DNA of 64,000 bases from Clostridiales bacterium (lineage in GTDB: Bacteria > Bacillota > Clostridia > Lachnospirales > Lachnospiraceae): contig JAQXNU010000135.1 of NCBI GenBank assembly GCA_029098165.1, forward strand, positions 1 through 64,000. The letters run 5' to 3'. The notes under the pieces were generated by a model. That model made no database searches and was not told the DNA's origin. It worked only from the letters and a program-made list of their open reading frames with translations. Shown in pieces: positions 21,343 through 32,439 of this stretch; the stretch's first letter is position 1; each line of letters starts with the position of its first letter. Made by a program: the position numbers and the translations under genes.

Positions 21343-21591
21343 GTGAATCTCCTTATTTAATCTATATTTCTGCAACCATGGTTTTATTATATCCTGGCAG
21401 AGTGAAAATATTATAGCACAGTTGGATAAATAAAACAATCTCATGCAATCTTTCTTATGATTCCCTATTGCATTTTATGTAAAGTCTGCTAAAATCTATT
21501 TTTGGTACGTAAATGAAATGCTGTGAATCGTAAATCACAAGCAGTAATTCTTTGATTGCAAAAAGCAACCATAAAGAGAAAGAGGTTCATG

Positions 21592-22788
21592 ATGAAAGAT
21601 CATATATACATAAATCCTGAGTTATCTGCGGATAGTAGTTCAACGTTAACGACTGGTCAAAAGTTTGGTCCAGGCAATTTTCTAACGATTTTTTGGAAGC
21701 ATTGTAAATCTCAGATGGTACTAACGATTGCAGTGATTGCAATGTTAGTAACTTGTTGTTTTATTCCACCAGATAAACAGTACATTGGATACTTCAATAT
21801 GAGAACGCTAGCAACCTTATTCTGTACGTTAGCAGTGGTGAATGCGTTCGCTCATATCCATATCTTTGAATTTATCAGTAAAGCGATTGTCATAAAACTT
21901 CATAACTTACGGAATGCAACAATTGGGCTAGTACTGATTACTTATGTAGGTTCCATGCTTTTAGCCAATGATATGGCTCTTCTAACTTTCTTACCGTTAG
22001 GATATTTTGTTCTAAGTAAGACGGAGAATAAGCAGGCAATGGCATTTACATTTATCATGCAGAATATTGCTGCCAATCTCGGAGGAATGATCACTCCATT
22101 CGGAAATCCACAGAATCTTTACCTGTATTCTTACTTTAAGATTAATACAGGGGAATTTATGAAGATCATGTTCCCGTCCTTTTTTGCAGCTACGATTATG
22201 ATCTTAGTATGCTGTTTGTTAGTAAAGCCAACGCCTTTGACTTTGAAGAACGATGAGGCGTATACGTTCAATATAAAACGTATGATCATTTATTCCATTC
22301 TGTTTGTAGCAAGTATTCTAATCGTATTTCGTGTGGTTCCTTATACATGGGGAACAGTTGCAATTACGATTGCATTGATCTTACTAGATAAGGAGAGTAT
22401 TAAAGAAGTTAATTATCCATTGCTTGCAACATTTTGTGTATTCTTTGTATTCAGTGGCAATATGGCAAGAATTCCAGCCGTAAGTAATTTCTTTGAGTTT
22501 CTGCTTCCAAAGAATACCTTATTATTCGGTATCTTGTCTTGCCAGTTTATCAGCAATGTTCCAAGCGCAGTATTGTTGTCTCACTTTACGAATAATTATG
22601 CTAGTTTACTGCCTGCTGTGAATATTGGTGGATGTGGTACGTTAATTGCATCTTTGGCAAGTTTGATCACATTTAGTGAGTTTAAGAAACATAATCCAGA
22701 GAAGTCAAAAAGTTATATTGTATTATTTTCGGTGATAAATTTCAGCTTCGTTATAGTACTATATTTGTTACAATACTTTATAGCATAG
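21592..22788 (+). CDS. SLC13/ArsB-like anion permease
   Basis: Polytopic; 'LLANDMALLTFLPLGYFVL', 'GGMITPFGNPQNLYLYSY'. ORF track starts at 21556. Confidence 0.75.
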   Translation: MKDHIYINPELSADSSSTLTTGQKFGPGNFLTIFWKHCKSQMVLTIAVIAMLVTCCFIPPDKQYIGYFNMRTLATLFCTLAVVNAFAHIHIFEFISKAIVIKLHNLRNATIGLVLITYVGSMLLANDMALLTFLPLGYFVLSKTENKQAMAFTFIMQNIAANLGGMITPFGNPQNLYLYSYFKINTGEFMKIMFPSFFAATIMILVCCLLVKPTPLTLKNDEAYTFNIKRMIIYSILFVASILIVFRVVPYTWGTVAITIALILLDKESIKEVNYPLLATFCVFFVFSGNMARIPAVSNFFEFLLPKNTLLFGILSCQFISNVPSAVLLSHFTNNYASLLPAVNIGGCGTLIASLASLITFSEFKKHNPEKSKSYIVLFSVINFSFVIVLYLLQYFIA

Positions 22789-22996
22789 AGTCATTTTGAT
22801 TCTAAATCTACTTTATGCTGCAGATTATATACAGGTTTTAGCTGACGACTTCCTATGGTTCTAGATTTATTTGGAAGAAAACGATGCTTGGGTATTAAAA
22901 AGGAAATTTCACCGTAAATACCCAATTTAATACAATTATGAATCGATATTTTTTATATCCCTAATTAAGTCCTACCATAAGAATACTCACATGCTA

Positions 22997-23932
22997 TTAA
23001 AAAACTTTCTCAAGCATCTCTCTAGCCCAAGCATATTGCCCTTGATCTTCATACTCTCTATAAAAAACCTCAATCATCATAGTTAGATAAAGAATAATAT
23101 CATACCACCTTATTCGCTTTAATTCATCTTCTGAAAATGATGTTTTACCAAAACCTTTGAGAAATGCTTCGCACTTATTATGATATCGGAAGCGGTCATC
23201 CATAAATGGTTCTCCCCATAAAGCTCTTTCCCAATCGATGATTCCGGATATATGTCCATCTTTGACAAACACATTTCCTTCCCACAGATCCCAGTGAACT
23301 AAAGATGCTGTTTGTACCTTTTCAAAGGCAGATTTATCGTTTTCTAATTGATTGATCAAGGTAGCTGCATCATAAACAATATCAATCTTTCTCTTTTGGG
23401 CATCTGAAATCAGATTTGTAAGCATTAACTTTACAAAATCATATAAGGAATGATATCTTTTCTCATCCCCTAAGAATCCAAATTCAGAATTTTGAATACA
23501 GGTAAGTTCTTTCGAGTTTTTTCCGATTTCTTCATATATTTCTGAAATCGTTTTTTCTGACAGTTTTTCTTTGACAAAATAGAAATTGTCACCCCACAAT
23601 TTTTCCATGAAGAAATAATCTCCATCACATATTGTTCTTGATACATCATAATATTGAACTTTTGGTACTTTGAAAGAACAATGCTGTAATACAAGACTCA
23701 TCGCCTCGACTTCCGCTTTCATCAAGTTAATCTCATTTGATGTATTTCCACTTTTATCTTTTGATGCAATTTTGAGAATACTCTCACTGCCATCCTGATA
23801 TGTAATACAGTATGCTACATTGCACATTCCCTCTGTTAACTCTTTTATATTTAATACTTGCTTATTCGGGAATGCTGCTTTTGCCATATGAATAATAGTT
23901 TCATTTGTTTGTATGTTTTTTGTTAACGTCAT
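22997..23932 (-). CDS. Aminoglycoside phosphotransferase-family kinase
   Basis: 'SLVHWDLWEGNVFVKDGHISGIIDWERALWGEPFMD' (HxDxxxxN + IDWE). Confidence 0.88.
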   Translation of the reverse strand: MTLTKNIQTNETIIHMAKAAFPNKQVLNIKELTEGMCNVAYCITYQDGSESILKIASKDKSGNTSNEINLMKAEVEAMSLVLQHCSFKVPKVQYYDVSRTICDGDYFFMEKLWGDNFYFVKEKLSEKTISEIYEEIGKNSKELTCIQNSEFGFLGDEKRYHSLYDFVKLMLTNLISDAQKRKIDIVYDAATLINQLENDKSAFEKVQTASLVHWDLWEGNVFVKDGHISGIIDWERALWGEPFMDDRFRYHNKCEAFLKGFGKTSFSEDELKRIRWYDIILYLTMMIEVFYREYEDQGQYAWAREMLEKVF

Positions 23933-24020
23933 TTGGTTCCTCTCCTCATCGCTCTTATTTCTGTTTATTAACTGACAAATTTTATCCTGTCAGGTTATTG
24001 GTAATGGAACTCGTGCAGTG

Positions 24021-24791
24021 TTACTTTCTCACTTTGCGTACCTCTTGATATTCAATCACATCACCATAATAAGCTTTTAACTGTTTTGCCATACAGTCCA
24101 CTTTATGATTCCAGTTCTTCTTCCGTGGATCGGTATGAGCGCCACCGTAGATACCCATGATCTTAGCACCATTCAGCTGATCATACATTTTGATGAAGTT
24201 CTCAGTCATAGCATTTTCACGATACACGTCATCATTAGTTTCATAGTAGTTTTTTCCTTGGTTGATCGTATTTTGGGCAATCTGATATTTTTCTGAGTTA
24301 TCTTCTCCACTTTGTTTTAAGTAGTTAAGATAGCTCTCACCGATAGAACCGTACTGATGGCCAACATCAGTTCCCAAAAAGATAGTCTCTGGACAATAAG
24401 TTTTTATTTTTTTATAGAACTCTTTTACTTCTGGAACATGAGTAGCAGTTCCTTCCCAACAAGCATAGAGCTGATCCAGTATGTCATCATCATCTCTTGT
24501 CATCCATAGATTTAAAAACTCGGCCGTATAGTATGGTTGTTCCATAAATAGATAGCGCATGCCATCATGTTCATAATAATGTTGCCAAAGTTCAAACTCT
24601 TTCTCATATAACTCTTTTTCCCCATGTTGTTCTCCATAGAGAAAAATCTGTGCAGGCTTGGATGGTATGTATGGAGTATATCTTATCTTATTGTATATGA
24701 CGAAAGCTAAGATCAAGCTAAGAACCATCAAAGTACTTAATACGATTGCGAGTTTTTTTCTTTTGTTCAGTTTATTAAAAGGTACGCTCAT
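24021..24791 (-). CDS. Membrane-anchored ChaN/erythromycin-esterase-like hydrolase (tentative)
   Basis: N-terminal TM; 'IFLYGEQHG', 'YLFMEQPYY', 'IMGIYGGAHT'. Confidence 0.45.
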   Translation of the reverse strand: MSVPFNKLNKRKKLAIVLSTLMVLSLILAFVIYNKIRYTPYIPSKPAQIFLYGEQHGEKELYEKEFELWQHYYEHDGMRYLFMEQPYYTAEFLNLWMTRDDDDILDQLYACWEGTATHVPEVKEFYKKIKTYCPETIFLGTDVGHQYGSIGESYLNYLKQSGEDNSEKYQIAQNTINQGKNYYETNDDVYRENAMTENFIKMYDQLNGAKIMGIYGGAHTDPRKKNWNHKVDCMAKQLKAYYGDVIEYQEVRKVRK

Positions 24792-24831
24792 TCTATCATC
24801 CTTTCTCTTTCTACAATGTTATCTTGCTTTA

Positions 24832-25137
24832 TTAATCTAGGTTTTTCTTTAAACGTAACACTTTCGAGTAATCACAATGAGTTTCCGATATCACTTGAAA
24901 TCCATGCTGTTTAAAGTAAGAAGGCAGATCTCGCTTGATCACTGTCTTAAATGGCTTTGCTTTAGCAATCTTTAGTGCATTGGTTGCGGTACCAGTGCAT
25001 AAATCCAGTACTCGATCCGAATCATCGATGGAATGAAAAACTACTCTTCGTGGGCTTTTTTTGTGATTTCTAAAATAAATAACATCAAGCAGATCATAGA
25101 AGCCAGCCATTGCTTTATAAAATAATTGAGAATTCAT
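24832..25137 (-). pseudogene. SAM-dependent methyltransferase with a large internal in-frame deletion
   Basis: Motif I (DRVLDLCTGTATNALKIAKAKP) runs directly into a family-type C-terminus (FKTVIKRDLPSYFKQHGFQVISETHCDYSKVLRLKK). About 100 aa of the methyltransferase core appears absent. Confidence 0.65.
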
Positions 25138-25391
25138 AATTGTTACCTCCATATTGTATATTAAATATAGTGTATTCTAATATCCATAAGTTTTAGAGTT
25201 GATTCAACTTATTATATAATCGAATAGGAGGAAAAGTACAGTAAAAAATCGAAGAACGAATTATTATTTTGGGAAACTTAATTCTTGTCGGAATGACCAT
25301 TATGTTGTATTATAGTTTTGTCATTAAACTTTTATGTTATGGATAAGTTAACTATAAAAAACTATAAACTAAGGCATTAGGAGGTCAAATT

Positions 25392-26087
25392 ATGCTTGAA
25401 GAGTTAAAACAAAGAGTATATGAAGCCAATATGGAATTAGTAAAAAAGGGTTTGGTTATTTATACTTGGGGAAATGTCAGTGGAATCGATCCAGAAACAA
25501 AATTAGTAGTTATCAAACCGAGCGGAGTGGATTACGATACTATGAAACCAGAGGATATGGTCGTACTTGATTTAGATGGTAAGATTGTAGAAGGAGAGTA
25601 TCGTCCATCTTCGGATACTCCAACTCATCTGGAATTATATAAAGCTTATCCTTCCTTAGGAGGAATTGTACATACTCATTCTACCTATGCAGTAACTTTT
25701 GCACAGGCAGGACTTGAGATCCCACCGCTTGGAACAACACATGCAGATTATTTTTATGGTGGAATTCCTTGTACTCGTTCTTTAACTTCGGCTGAAGTGG
25801 AGAATGAATATGAGAAGAATACTGGTAAAGTAATCATCGAGACAATCAAAGACAAAGATCCAATGGAAGCACCAGCGATCGTTGTTAAGAATCATGGTCC
25901 ATTTTCCTGGGGTAAGTCACCAGAAGATGCAGTCTACCATGCCGTTGTTTTAGAAGAAGTGTGTCGAATGGCTTATCAGACCATGACGTTAAATCCAAAC
26001 GTTAACCGAGCTCCACAGTATTTACTCGATAAACACTACTTCCGTAAACATGGTGCGAACGCTTACTATGGTCAGGAGAAGAAATAA
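25392..26087 (+). CDS. araD: L-ribulose-5-phosphate 4-epimerase
   Basis: '[23 protein letters not shown]', '[29 protein letters not shown]', 'NHGPFSWG'. Confidence 0.93.
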   Translation: MLEELKQRVYEANMELVKKGLVIYTWGNVSGIDPETKLVVIKPSGVDYDTMKPEDMVVLDLDGKIVEGEYRPSSDTPTHLELYKAYPSLGGIVHTHSTYAVTFAQAGLEIPPLGTTHADYFYGGIPCTRSLTSAEVENEYEKNTGKVIIETIKDKDPMEAPAIVVKNHGPFSWGKSPEDAVYHAVVLEEVCRMAYQTMTLNPNVNRAPQYLLDKHYFRKHGANAYYGQEKK

Positions 26088-26197
26088 TCCAATTTGATTA
26101 TATCTAAGGTGGAGGATATTTCTCATGCTTGATACTATCTTGAGTATTTCCAACCTAAGTATGCTTAACCAAAGAAATAAAAAGAATACATAGAAGC

Positions 26198-26351
26198 CTG
26201 TGAAAAAACAGCAAAAACAATGAGCGTGAGAGGATGGTGGGGAATAGTATTAGAATTTGGCTAAGTCCGGCCGCAAGGGAAAGGTAGCCAAATTCTAATA
26301 CTATTCCCCACCATCCTCTCTCCTCATTGCTCTTTTGCTGTTTTTTCACAT
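26198..26351 (-). repeat. Long-hairpin repeat, copy LR2 (reverse orientation)
   Basis: ctgtgaaaaaacagcaaaaacaatgag ... ctcattgctcttttgctgttttttcaca; core ttagaatttggct/agccaaattctaa; loop is the reverse complement of the other copies. Confidence 0.93.
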
Positions 26352-27268
26352 ATATGATCGGTATAAAATGCTTTGACTCGAATTGCCTGATTATAGTCTC
26401 CGAAATTCTCACCGAAGAGAGTAAAGCCACCACAGTTTGCAGCATCTTTTGGAACTTCAAAGCGAAAAGAGATGGAACTGATATAGTTGATCTCTAGCTC
26501 TGTAATCGTAGTATCACTAATCTTATCGCTACCATCGATAAAAGTACCCTCCTTATTGATGATCAACGTTTTTAGCAGTCCATATTGGTTTAAGGTATCT
26601 GGCCACCAGTTTGGAGTTACAAATCCTTTTCGTTCGCCATAATCGCCAGGGCTAACATAAAGCCCTAATGAGATACCATTGATGGAAAAATAAATATCGG
26701 ATGGATAATCATTATTAAACCCAGGATACTCCGAAGAAAGCTCAAAAGAGATCTGAAGTTCATCTAATGTCTGTCCTGCTTTTAGATGATTGGGCAGATT
26801 GTACTCGATAAAACCGCTTCCAAACCAGAGAATCCCTGCGTCAAAACGTTCTGAGAAATTGAAGAATCTTGGATCGTCAAATGTACCGATAATCTTTGTC
26901 GGCGTTGCAATCCCACAGGTCGGTGTGATCTGATAATTTGAATAATGACCAACTCGGATATCATCTTGATAGAATGTCCGAGTTTCTTTTATCGGTGCTA
27001 AGTCGATCATCATTCGGCTATGATTAGGCTTTACAATCTTTAGATTTCCTCGTTTGCCGGCTTTTGTCTGTATCGTTACAAGACCAGCCTGTTCTAATTT
27101 GCTCACATGCATTGAGATTGCACTGTTGGTTAAATCTAATGCCTCTGCTAAATCATTCATGCTCCACTCTTTATCCTCATAAATCATTTCCATGATCTTT
27201 AGACGCATCGGTGCACTTAATGATTTAAATACGTCTTCTGCCTCATTTAGGGACTTTATGTATAGCAT
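26324..27268 (-). CDS. ArsR-like HTH regulator with C-terminal sensor domain, possibly of the arabinose genes
   Basis: 'MRLKIMEMIYEDKEWSMNDLAEALDLTNSAISMHVSKLEQAGLV'; divergent from the GH51 gene, near araD. Last codons lie in repeat LR2. Confidence 0.8.
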   Translation of the reverse strand: MLYIKSLNEAEDVFKSLSAPMRLKIMEMIYEDKEWSMNDLAEALDLTNSAISMHVSKLEQAGLVTIQTKAGKRGNLKIVKPNHSRMMIDLAPIKETRTFYQDDIRVGHYSNYQITPTCGIATPTKIIGTFDDPRFFNFSERFDAGILWFGSGFIEYNLPNHLKAGQTLDELQISFELSSEYPGFNNDYPSDIYFSINGISLGLYVSPGDYGERKGFVTPNWWPDTLNQYGLLKTLIINKEGTFIDGSDKISDTTITELEINYISSISFRFEVPKDAANCGGFTLFGENFGDYNQAIRVKAFYTDHICEKTAKEQ

Positions 27269-27538
27269 TTGGAAACCTCCATTAGGTTAAATTCTTCATA
27301 ACAGTTTTTTATCTGCCTAAATTATAGTCATATGTTTTCAGAAAGTCAAATGCTTCATTGAAGAGCGAAGCTTTCGTTAAATTTGCTGTAAAATCAGTAA
27401 AAACGATATTGACGATAGTATAGATTAGTGGTATTTTATAGTAAATGTTAATTCATTTATTAAATACTTAAGCAAATAGTGAAATAAAAGTACTACTTTA
27501 TAAGTGAATAATGAAATAGTAAATATGGAGGGCTTTCA

Positions 27539-29044
27539 ATGAAACTGTATATTAATCCAGACATTAAAAAAGGTCATATCAACAAAGAAATTTACGGTCA
27601 TTTTTCTGAACATCTTGGAAGATGTATCTATGAAGGAATCTATGTAGGAGAGGATTCCAAGATTCCGAATACAAATGGTATGCGTAATGATGTAGTAGCT
27701 GCTTTAAAGAATTTACATATTCCAGTTCTTCGCTGGCCAGGCGGATGTTTTGCAGATGAATATCACTGGAGAGATGGAATTGGACCAAAAGAAACAAGAA
27801 AAAAGATGATCAATACTCACTGGGGTGGAGTTGTGGAAGATAACAGCTTCGGTACTCATGAATTTATGGAATTATGCCGTCAGTTAGGCTGTAAGACTTA
27901 CGTTAATGGTAACATGGGCAGTGGAACTGTTCAGGAAATGTCGGAATGGGTAGAATATTTAACTTATGATGGCGTTTCTCCGGTGGCTAAGTTACGTGAA
28001 CAAAATGGTCACAAAGAACCATTTACGGTGGATTACTTTGGTGTTGGTAATGAAAACTGGGGATGTGGCGGTAATATGCTTCCAGAGTATTACGGTAATG
28101 AATACCGCAGATATTCTACTTATGTAAGAAATTATCATCCAGAGAAACCAATCTATAAGATTGCGTGTGGTGCGAATGTTGATGATTATGAATGGACAGA
28201 AAAGGTACTTGAGACGGCATTTAAACGTGCACCAGAGAATGCACATGGTTTTATGGATGGTATGTCTCTTCATTACTATACTGTTCCTCATAACTGGGAC
28301 CATAAAGGAAGTGCCACTCAATTTGATGAGAAAGAGTACTATATGACAATCGCAAAGACTTGGTATATGGAGACTCTTGTAAAACAACACGGGGAAATCA
28401 TGGATCGATTCGATCCGAAGAAGCAACTTGGAATGATTGTTGATGAATGGGGAACTTGGTATGATGTGGAGCCAGGAACCAACCCAGGTTTCTTATATCA
28501 GCAGAATACAATGAGAGATGCCATCGTTGCAAGTATTAATCTAAATATCTTCAACGCGCATTGTGATCGCGTTAAGATGGCAAATATTGCTCAGATGGTT
28601 AACGTGTTACAGTCCGTGATCTTAACCGAGGGTGACAAGATGATCTTGACACCAACTTACCATGTATTTGATCTATATAAGAATCATATGGACAATGAAT
28701 TAGTAGACAGCTACATTAATACAACAAAGATTGGTCTGGAAGAAGAGTATATGGTTCCAAATCTATCACAGTCCGTTTCCCAAGGCCCAGATGGTAAACT
28801 TCAGCTTACAATCAGTAATGCTTCTCTCACAGAAAGCTATGATGTAGAGTCGATCATTGCGGAATATAGGGTTAAGGGAGCAGTAGGCAAGATATTATGT
28901 GATAAGATGGATGCACATAATACATTTGAAGCTCCAGAAACCGTAAAACCAGTGGATTTCTTAGACTTAAAGATCAATGATAAAGGTGTGGCATTTTCAA
29001 TTCCTGCATGTTCCGTGGTTCAACTTGAGATTGAATTAGCGTAA
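27539..29044 (+). CDS. Alpha-L-arabinofuranosidase, GH51
   Basis: '[20 protein letters not shown]', '[20 protein letters not shown]', '[18 protein letters not shown]', '[30 protein letters not shown]'. Confidence 0.95.
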   Translation: MKLYINPDIKKGHINKEIYGHFSEHLGRCIYEGIYVGEDSKIPNTNGMRNDVVAALKNLHIPVLRWPGGCFADEYHWRDGIGPKETRKKMINTHWGGVVEDNSFGTHEFMELCRQLGCKTYVNGNMGSGTVQEMSEWVEYLTYDGVSPVAKLREQNGHKEPFTVDYFGVGNENWGCGGNMLPEYYGNEYRRYSTYVRNYHPEKPIYKIACGANVDDYEWTEKVLETAFKRAPENAHGFMDGMSLHYYTVPHNWDHKGSATQFDEKEYYMTIAKTWYMETLVKQHGEIMDRFDPKKQLGMIVDEWGTWYDVEPGTNPGFLYQQNTMRDAIVASINLNIFNAHCDRVKMANIAQMVNVLQSVILTEGDKMILTPTYHVFDLYKNHMDNELVDSYINTTKIGLEEEYMVPNLSQSVSQGPDGKLQLTISNASLTESYDVESIIAEYRVKGAVGKILCDKMDAHNTFEAPETVKPVDFLDLKINDKGVAFSIPACSVVQLEIELA

Positions 29045-29063
29045 TTAAAGATCACGAAACGAT

Positions 29064-29324
29064 ATGAATCATGATATGTTAACCTGCAAGAAATGTCTGC
29101 TGTATGAGATGCCCGATGCCAAACGGTATCAGAATATGTATGATTATATTGCAAATCTGGATGATGATGTGAAAGTACCAGAATCAGTATATCAGCAACG
29201 GCTATCTATCTGTAAAGAGTGCGATCAGCTGTTAGCTGGTATGTGCCGTATTTGTGGCTGTTATGTAGAGATGCGTGCGGTGATGAAGCAGCGAAGTTGT
29301 CCGGCAGTAGATGCAAAATGGTAA
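29064..29324 (+). CDS. Small Cys-rich protein (DUF6171-like)
   Basis: 'CKKCLLYEMPDA', 'RLSICKECDQLLAGMCRICGCYVEMRAVMKQRSCP'. Confidence 0.65.
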   Translation: MNHDMLTCKKCLLYEMPDAKRYQNMYDYIANLDDDVKVPESVYQQRLSICKECDQLLAGMCRICGCYVEMRAVMKQRSCPAVDAKW

Positions 29325-29335
29325 AGAACTAATCA

Positions 29336-29502
29336 GAAAAGGGGCTGTGAAAAAACCGCAATAAAGTTGAACTAGCGAGTCGGGGAATCACATTAGGATT
29401 TGGCTGCCTTTCCCTTGGGTACATGCTTAGCCAAATTCTAATGTAATTCCCCGACTCTTTCCTCGTTATTCTATTTTTGCGGGTTTTTCACAGCTCCTTT
29501 TC
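29336..29502 (+). repeat. Long-hairpin repeat, copy LR3
   Basis: gaaaaggggctgtgaaaaaaccgca ... tgcgggtttttcacagctccttttc; core ttaggatttggct/agccaaattctaa. Confidence 0.92.
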
Positions 29503-29664
29503 GTATCTACATTATGAAACGTTAATACCTTGGTAGCGAGGTACTAATAAATTCTATGATAAGTTCCATTTTATTTGGATTAATTCCAACACAGATTGTA
29601 AAAAAGTAATCTACATTTATTGTAAAACATGTTACAATGGTAAAAAAAGGAGGAGCGAAATGAC

Positions 29665-31503
29665 ATGAAAAATTTAAAGAGGATACTATTTTTGGCATTT
29701 GCTTTACTATTCTTATGCTCGATACCAATCTCAAGTGTAGAAGCAGCCAGTAAGGTAACGGCAAAAAAGGTGCTGAAAGATGCATTATATAGCAAACAGG
29801 GTAAGAACGATTTAGTTGTAGTTAGTATTAATGTATCTGCAGATATCAAGAGAAAGGAAATGATGGAAATAACGAAAGAGAAAATGCATGGTTATCGTTC
29901 CGTGCAAGTTAAAGGAAAGGATTTTGTCTGTGTTCAACATTATAAAGATACTTTTGGTGATTTCATAAATGAGTCCCACTATTATGAAACGTACGACTCA
30001 AAAAAACAAAAACGAACTAGCCTTTATAGTGAAGGTGATACCAATACATATGACAGAGCGGACTTTGTTGGTGTAGAGACTGATCTCAAAGCATATGATT
30101 ACAAGAATATGTTCAAGTATATGTCAGATATTAAATTTGTAAAAAAGGATACCCTCAAAAATGGTCAAAAAGCATATTGTGTTTCAGCAAAGTTTGATTG
30201 TGCTAGTTATCTAGGCAATAGAGAGCATTGTGAAGAGGTTTTTACAAGCAATATTCTTGCATTTTATCCGTATATGGATAATATGAAGAATGTCTATGCA
30301 AAAGTAACAGCCTATATCAATCAAAAAACTGGTAAGCTGATCAGCATGAAATTTAATATGAATGATTATGTAAAAAACCTGGAAAAGGAAGCATTTCAAT
30401 TGAGTATAGGTAAGGTGGACAATGATAAGGACTATTCTATTCAGGTGAACTCAACGAAATCTTATATGACGATTGAAGTTAATCCAAAGAATTACAAAAA
30501 GATTACAATGCCAAGTAATTATACGCAGTATAAATTTGATTATGAAAATGGAATTGAATCAAAAATTATTTATGAGAAAAATAAAAAAGTAAAAGAGATG
30601 CGTTATTCGGAGGAAGGATTTGAATCAGCAACTTATGATAAAAACGGAAAACTAGTAAGTGAAATCAAGACCAAATATGCAGATGAATATTCAATCAGCA
30701 AACAGTATAAGAACGGTAAGTTGACGAATACAACTAAAATAGATCGTGTAGATAGTACAACGGTTTCAAATGTAAATCAGCTTATGAATGCGATAGGAAC
30801 CTACAATCTAATCTATTTAGAAGAGGGAGAATATAATCTCTCAGATTTAGAGGCGTTGCAAGATATAGGATATCTTGCAAATGTTTATGCAAATTCTACA
30901 TATGATGGAGTGGAATACGTATTACATGCTGTCAACCACCTTACTCTGATTGGTAAGGGTAATGTTTCGATTGTAATTGAGCCTCGGTATTCCAATGTAA
31001 TTAACCTTGATGGTTGTAGGGATATAACATTTAAGAATCTGACCATTGGACATACCAAAGAGAAAGGATATTGTGAAGGTGGTGTATTGCATATTACAAA
31101 TTCCGATAAGATTACAATTGATTCCTGTAACTTATATGGTTGTGGGACATACGGTATTATCACGGACTATGTAGATAATCTAAAGATGGTAAATACCCAG
31201 ATTTATGAATGTACCTATGGAATCATGGAATTAACTAATACGACAAATGCCCAATTTTCTAATTGTAAATTTAAAGATAATGTCGGTTATGATATGATCT
31301 TCTTAGATGGATGCAGTTCCATTACTTATGATAAATGCCAGATTTACAATAATACTGTTGATTATGAGGTTTTCAATTATTTTATTGTAAGCAATAATAA
31401 TCAAAAGATCACATTTAAAAATTGTGACTTCCATGATAACACAAAAGAGTGTGAATTAACAAATGATGATGGAATTCAGTTTAAGGATTGTAAATTACAA
31501 TAA
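29665..31503 (+). CDS. Secreted protein with C-terminal right-handed parallel beta-helix repeats
   Basis: Signal peptide; C-terminal NosD-like repeats 'DCRDITFKNLTIGHT..ITNSDKITIDSCNLYGCGTYGI' (by eye). Confidence 0.75.
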   Translation: MKNLKRILFLAFALLFLCSIPISSVEAASKVTAKKVLKDALYSKQGKNDLVVVSINVSADIKRKEMMEITKEKMHGYRSVQVKGKDFVCVQHYKDTFGDFINESHYYETYDSKKQKRTSLYSEGDTNTYDRADFVGVETDLKAYDYKNMFKYMSDIKFVKKDTLKNGQKAYCVSAKFDCASYLGNREHCEEVFTSNILAFYPYMDNMKNVYAKVTAYINQKTGKLISMKFNMNDYVKNLEKEAFQLSIGKVDNDKDYSIQVNSTKSYMTIEVNPKNYKKITMPSNYTQYKFDYENGIESKIIYEKNKKVKEMRYSEEGFESATYDKNGKLVSEIKTKYADEYSISKQYKNGKLTNTTKIDRVDSTTVSNVNQLMNAIGTYNLIYLEEGEYNLSDLEALQDIGYLANVYANSTYDGVEYVLHAVNHLTLIGKGNVSIVIEPRYSNVINLDGCRDITFKNLTIGHTKEKGYCEGGVLHITNSDKITIDSCNLYGCGTYGIITDYVDNLKMVNTQIYECTYGIMELTNTTNAQFSNCKFKDNVGYDMIFLDGCSSITYDKCQIYNNTVDYEVFNYFIVSNNNQKITFKNCDFHDNTKECELTNDDGIQFKDCKLQ

Positions 31504-31576
31504 AAGGGAATCTTAAGGAAGCTACTATTATTTTGTCTAGTTTCTCACGATGGTACATAATTTGGAACTTTCTAGC

Positions 31577-31607
31577 CAGAATTTTGGACCCTGGGCCCAA
31601 AATTCTG
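31577..31607. repeat. Inverted repeat downstream of the secreted protein
   Basis: cagaattttggacc ctg ggcccaaaattctg (one mismatch). Confidence 0.7.
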
Positions 31608-31660
31608 ACCTTTTGGTATAAGTTGCTTGTTAGAGGAAAGGGGGATAAAGAATAGGGATT

Positions 31661-32278
31661 ATGAAGAAAATAGTAATTGTTCTGATCATTCTTTTCTTGG
31701 GGGTTATGGCATTGAATAGTTATGTTATTTCTTTTGGAGATGACATTGATCAAAAGAAAATGGAAAAGATCAAGGAAAAGGAAAAAGAAAAAGAATTAAT
31801 GGAAGAGGCTTTACTAAAGAAGTGTCAACAAGCCAAAACAGCAATGGATTTGAAAGAGGAACTATGCAAGATGATAGGCGATGAGATAGTATATTGTGAG
31901 ACAGAGGAAACAAACGATATTCTTATGTATTATCCTTTATTGGACAGTAGAGATGAATACATTATTTTGTCACAAGGAGAGAAGGAATATGTGTTGTTCT
32001 ATTATTGGATGTCTTCCTACGGAGAGAAATTGAAGGATATTGTTTCAATAACAAAGGAATATACCTATCCGAACCAAACAACGTTACAGCTGAATGTTGA
32101 AACGAAAACAAGTAAGATAAAATCAAGAGGAGACTTCCCACATTTCTCTTATGCCCGTTGCTTGATCGAACTAGATAGAAAAATCACCTGTCTTGTAGTA
32201 AATGGTGTTCCCTACCATCAATATGATGGAGGAATAGGCATTACGTGCTATTCCTTTATTTTTATGTTCCAAATTTGA
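31661..32278 (+). CDS. Hypothetical membrane-anchored/secreted protein
   Basis: N-terminal TM 'IVIVLIILFLGVMALNSYVIS', Lys/Glu-rich linker. Confidence 0.6.
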   Translation: MKKIVIVLIILFLGVMALNSYVISFGDDIDQKKMEKIKEKEKEKELMEEALLKKCQQAKTAMDLKEELCKMIGDEIVYCETEETNDILMYYPLLDSRDEYIILSQGEKEYVLFYYWMSSYGEKLKDIVSITKEYTYPNQTTLQLNVETKTSKIKSRGDFPHFSYARCLIELDRKITCLVVNGVPYHQYDGGIGITCYSFIFMFQI

Positions 32279-32439
32279 AATACTTTAGTTAGTGATAAAT
32301 TTACATAAGTGGGTATAAAATGATTATTAATACCACAAAATATGATATAATAACTATCGATTTGAAGTGTTCAAAAAACTTTTTTGTACGTAGTAGTGCT
32401 TATATGGAATACCATTAACATTGAAAGGAATTGATACAT

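Noticed and set aside
22889-22925. tgggtatt...aatacccaa hairpin between convergent genes
   Set aside because: Loop is long and no clear T-tract; too weak to call as a terminator.
26155-26460. 101-aa minus-strand ORF
   Set aside because: Runs through hairpin element LR2 and the regulator's 3' end in another frame; no support as a gene.
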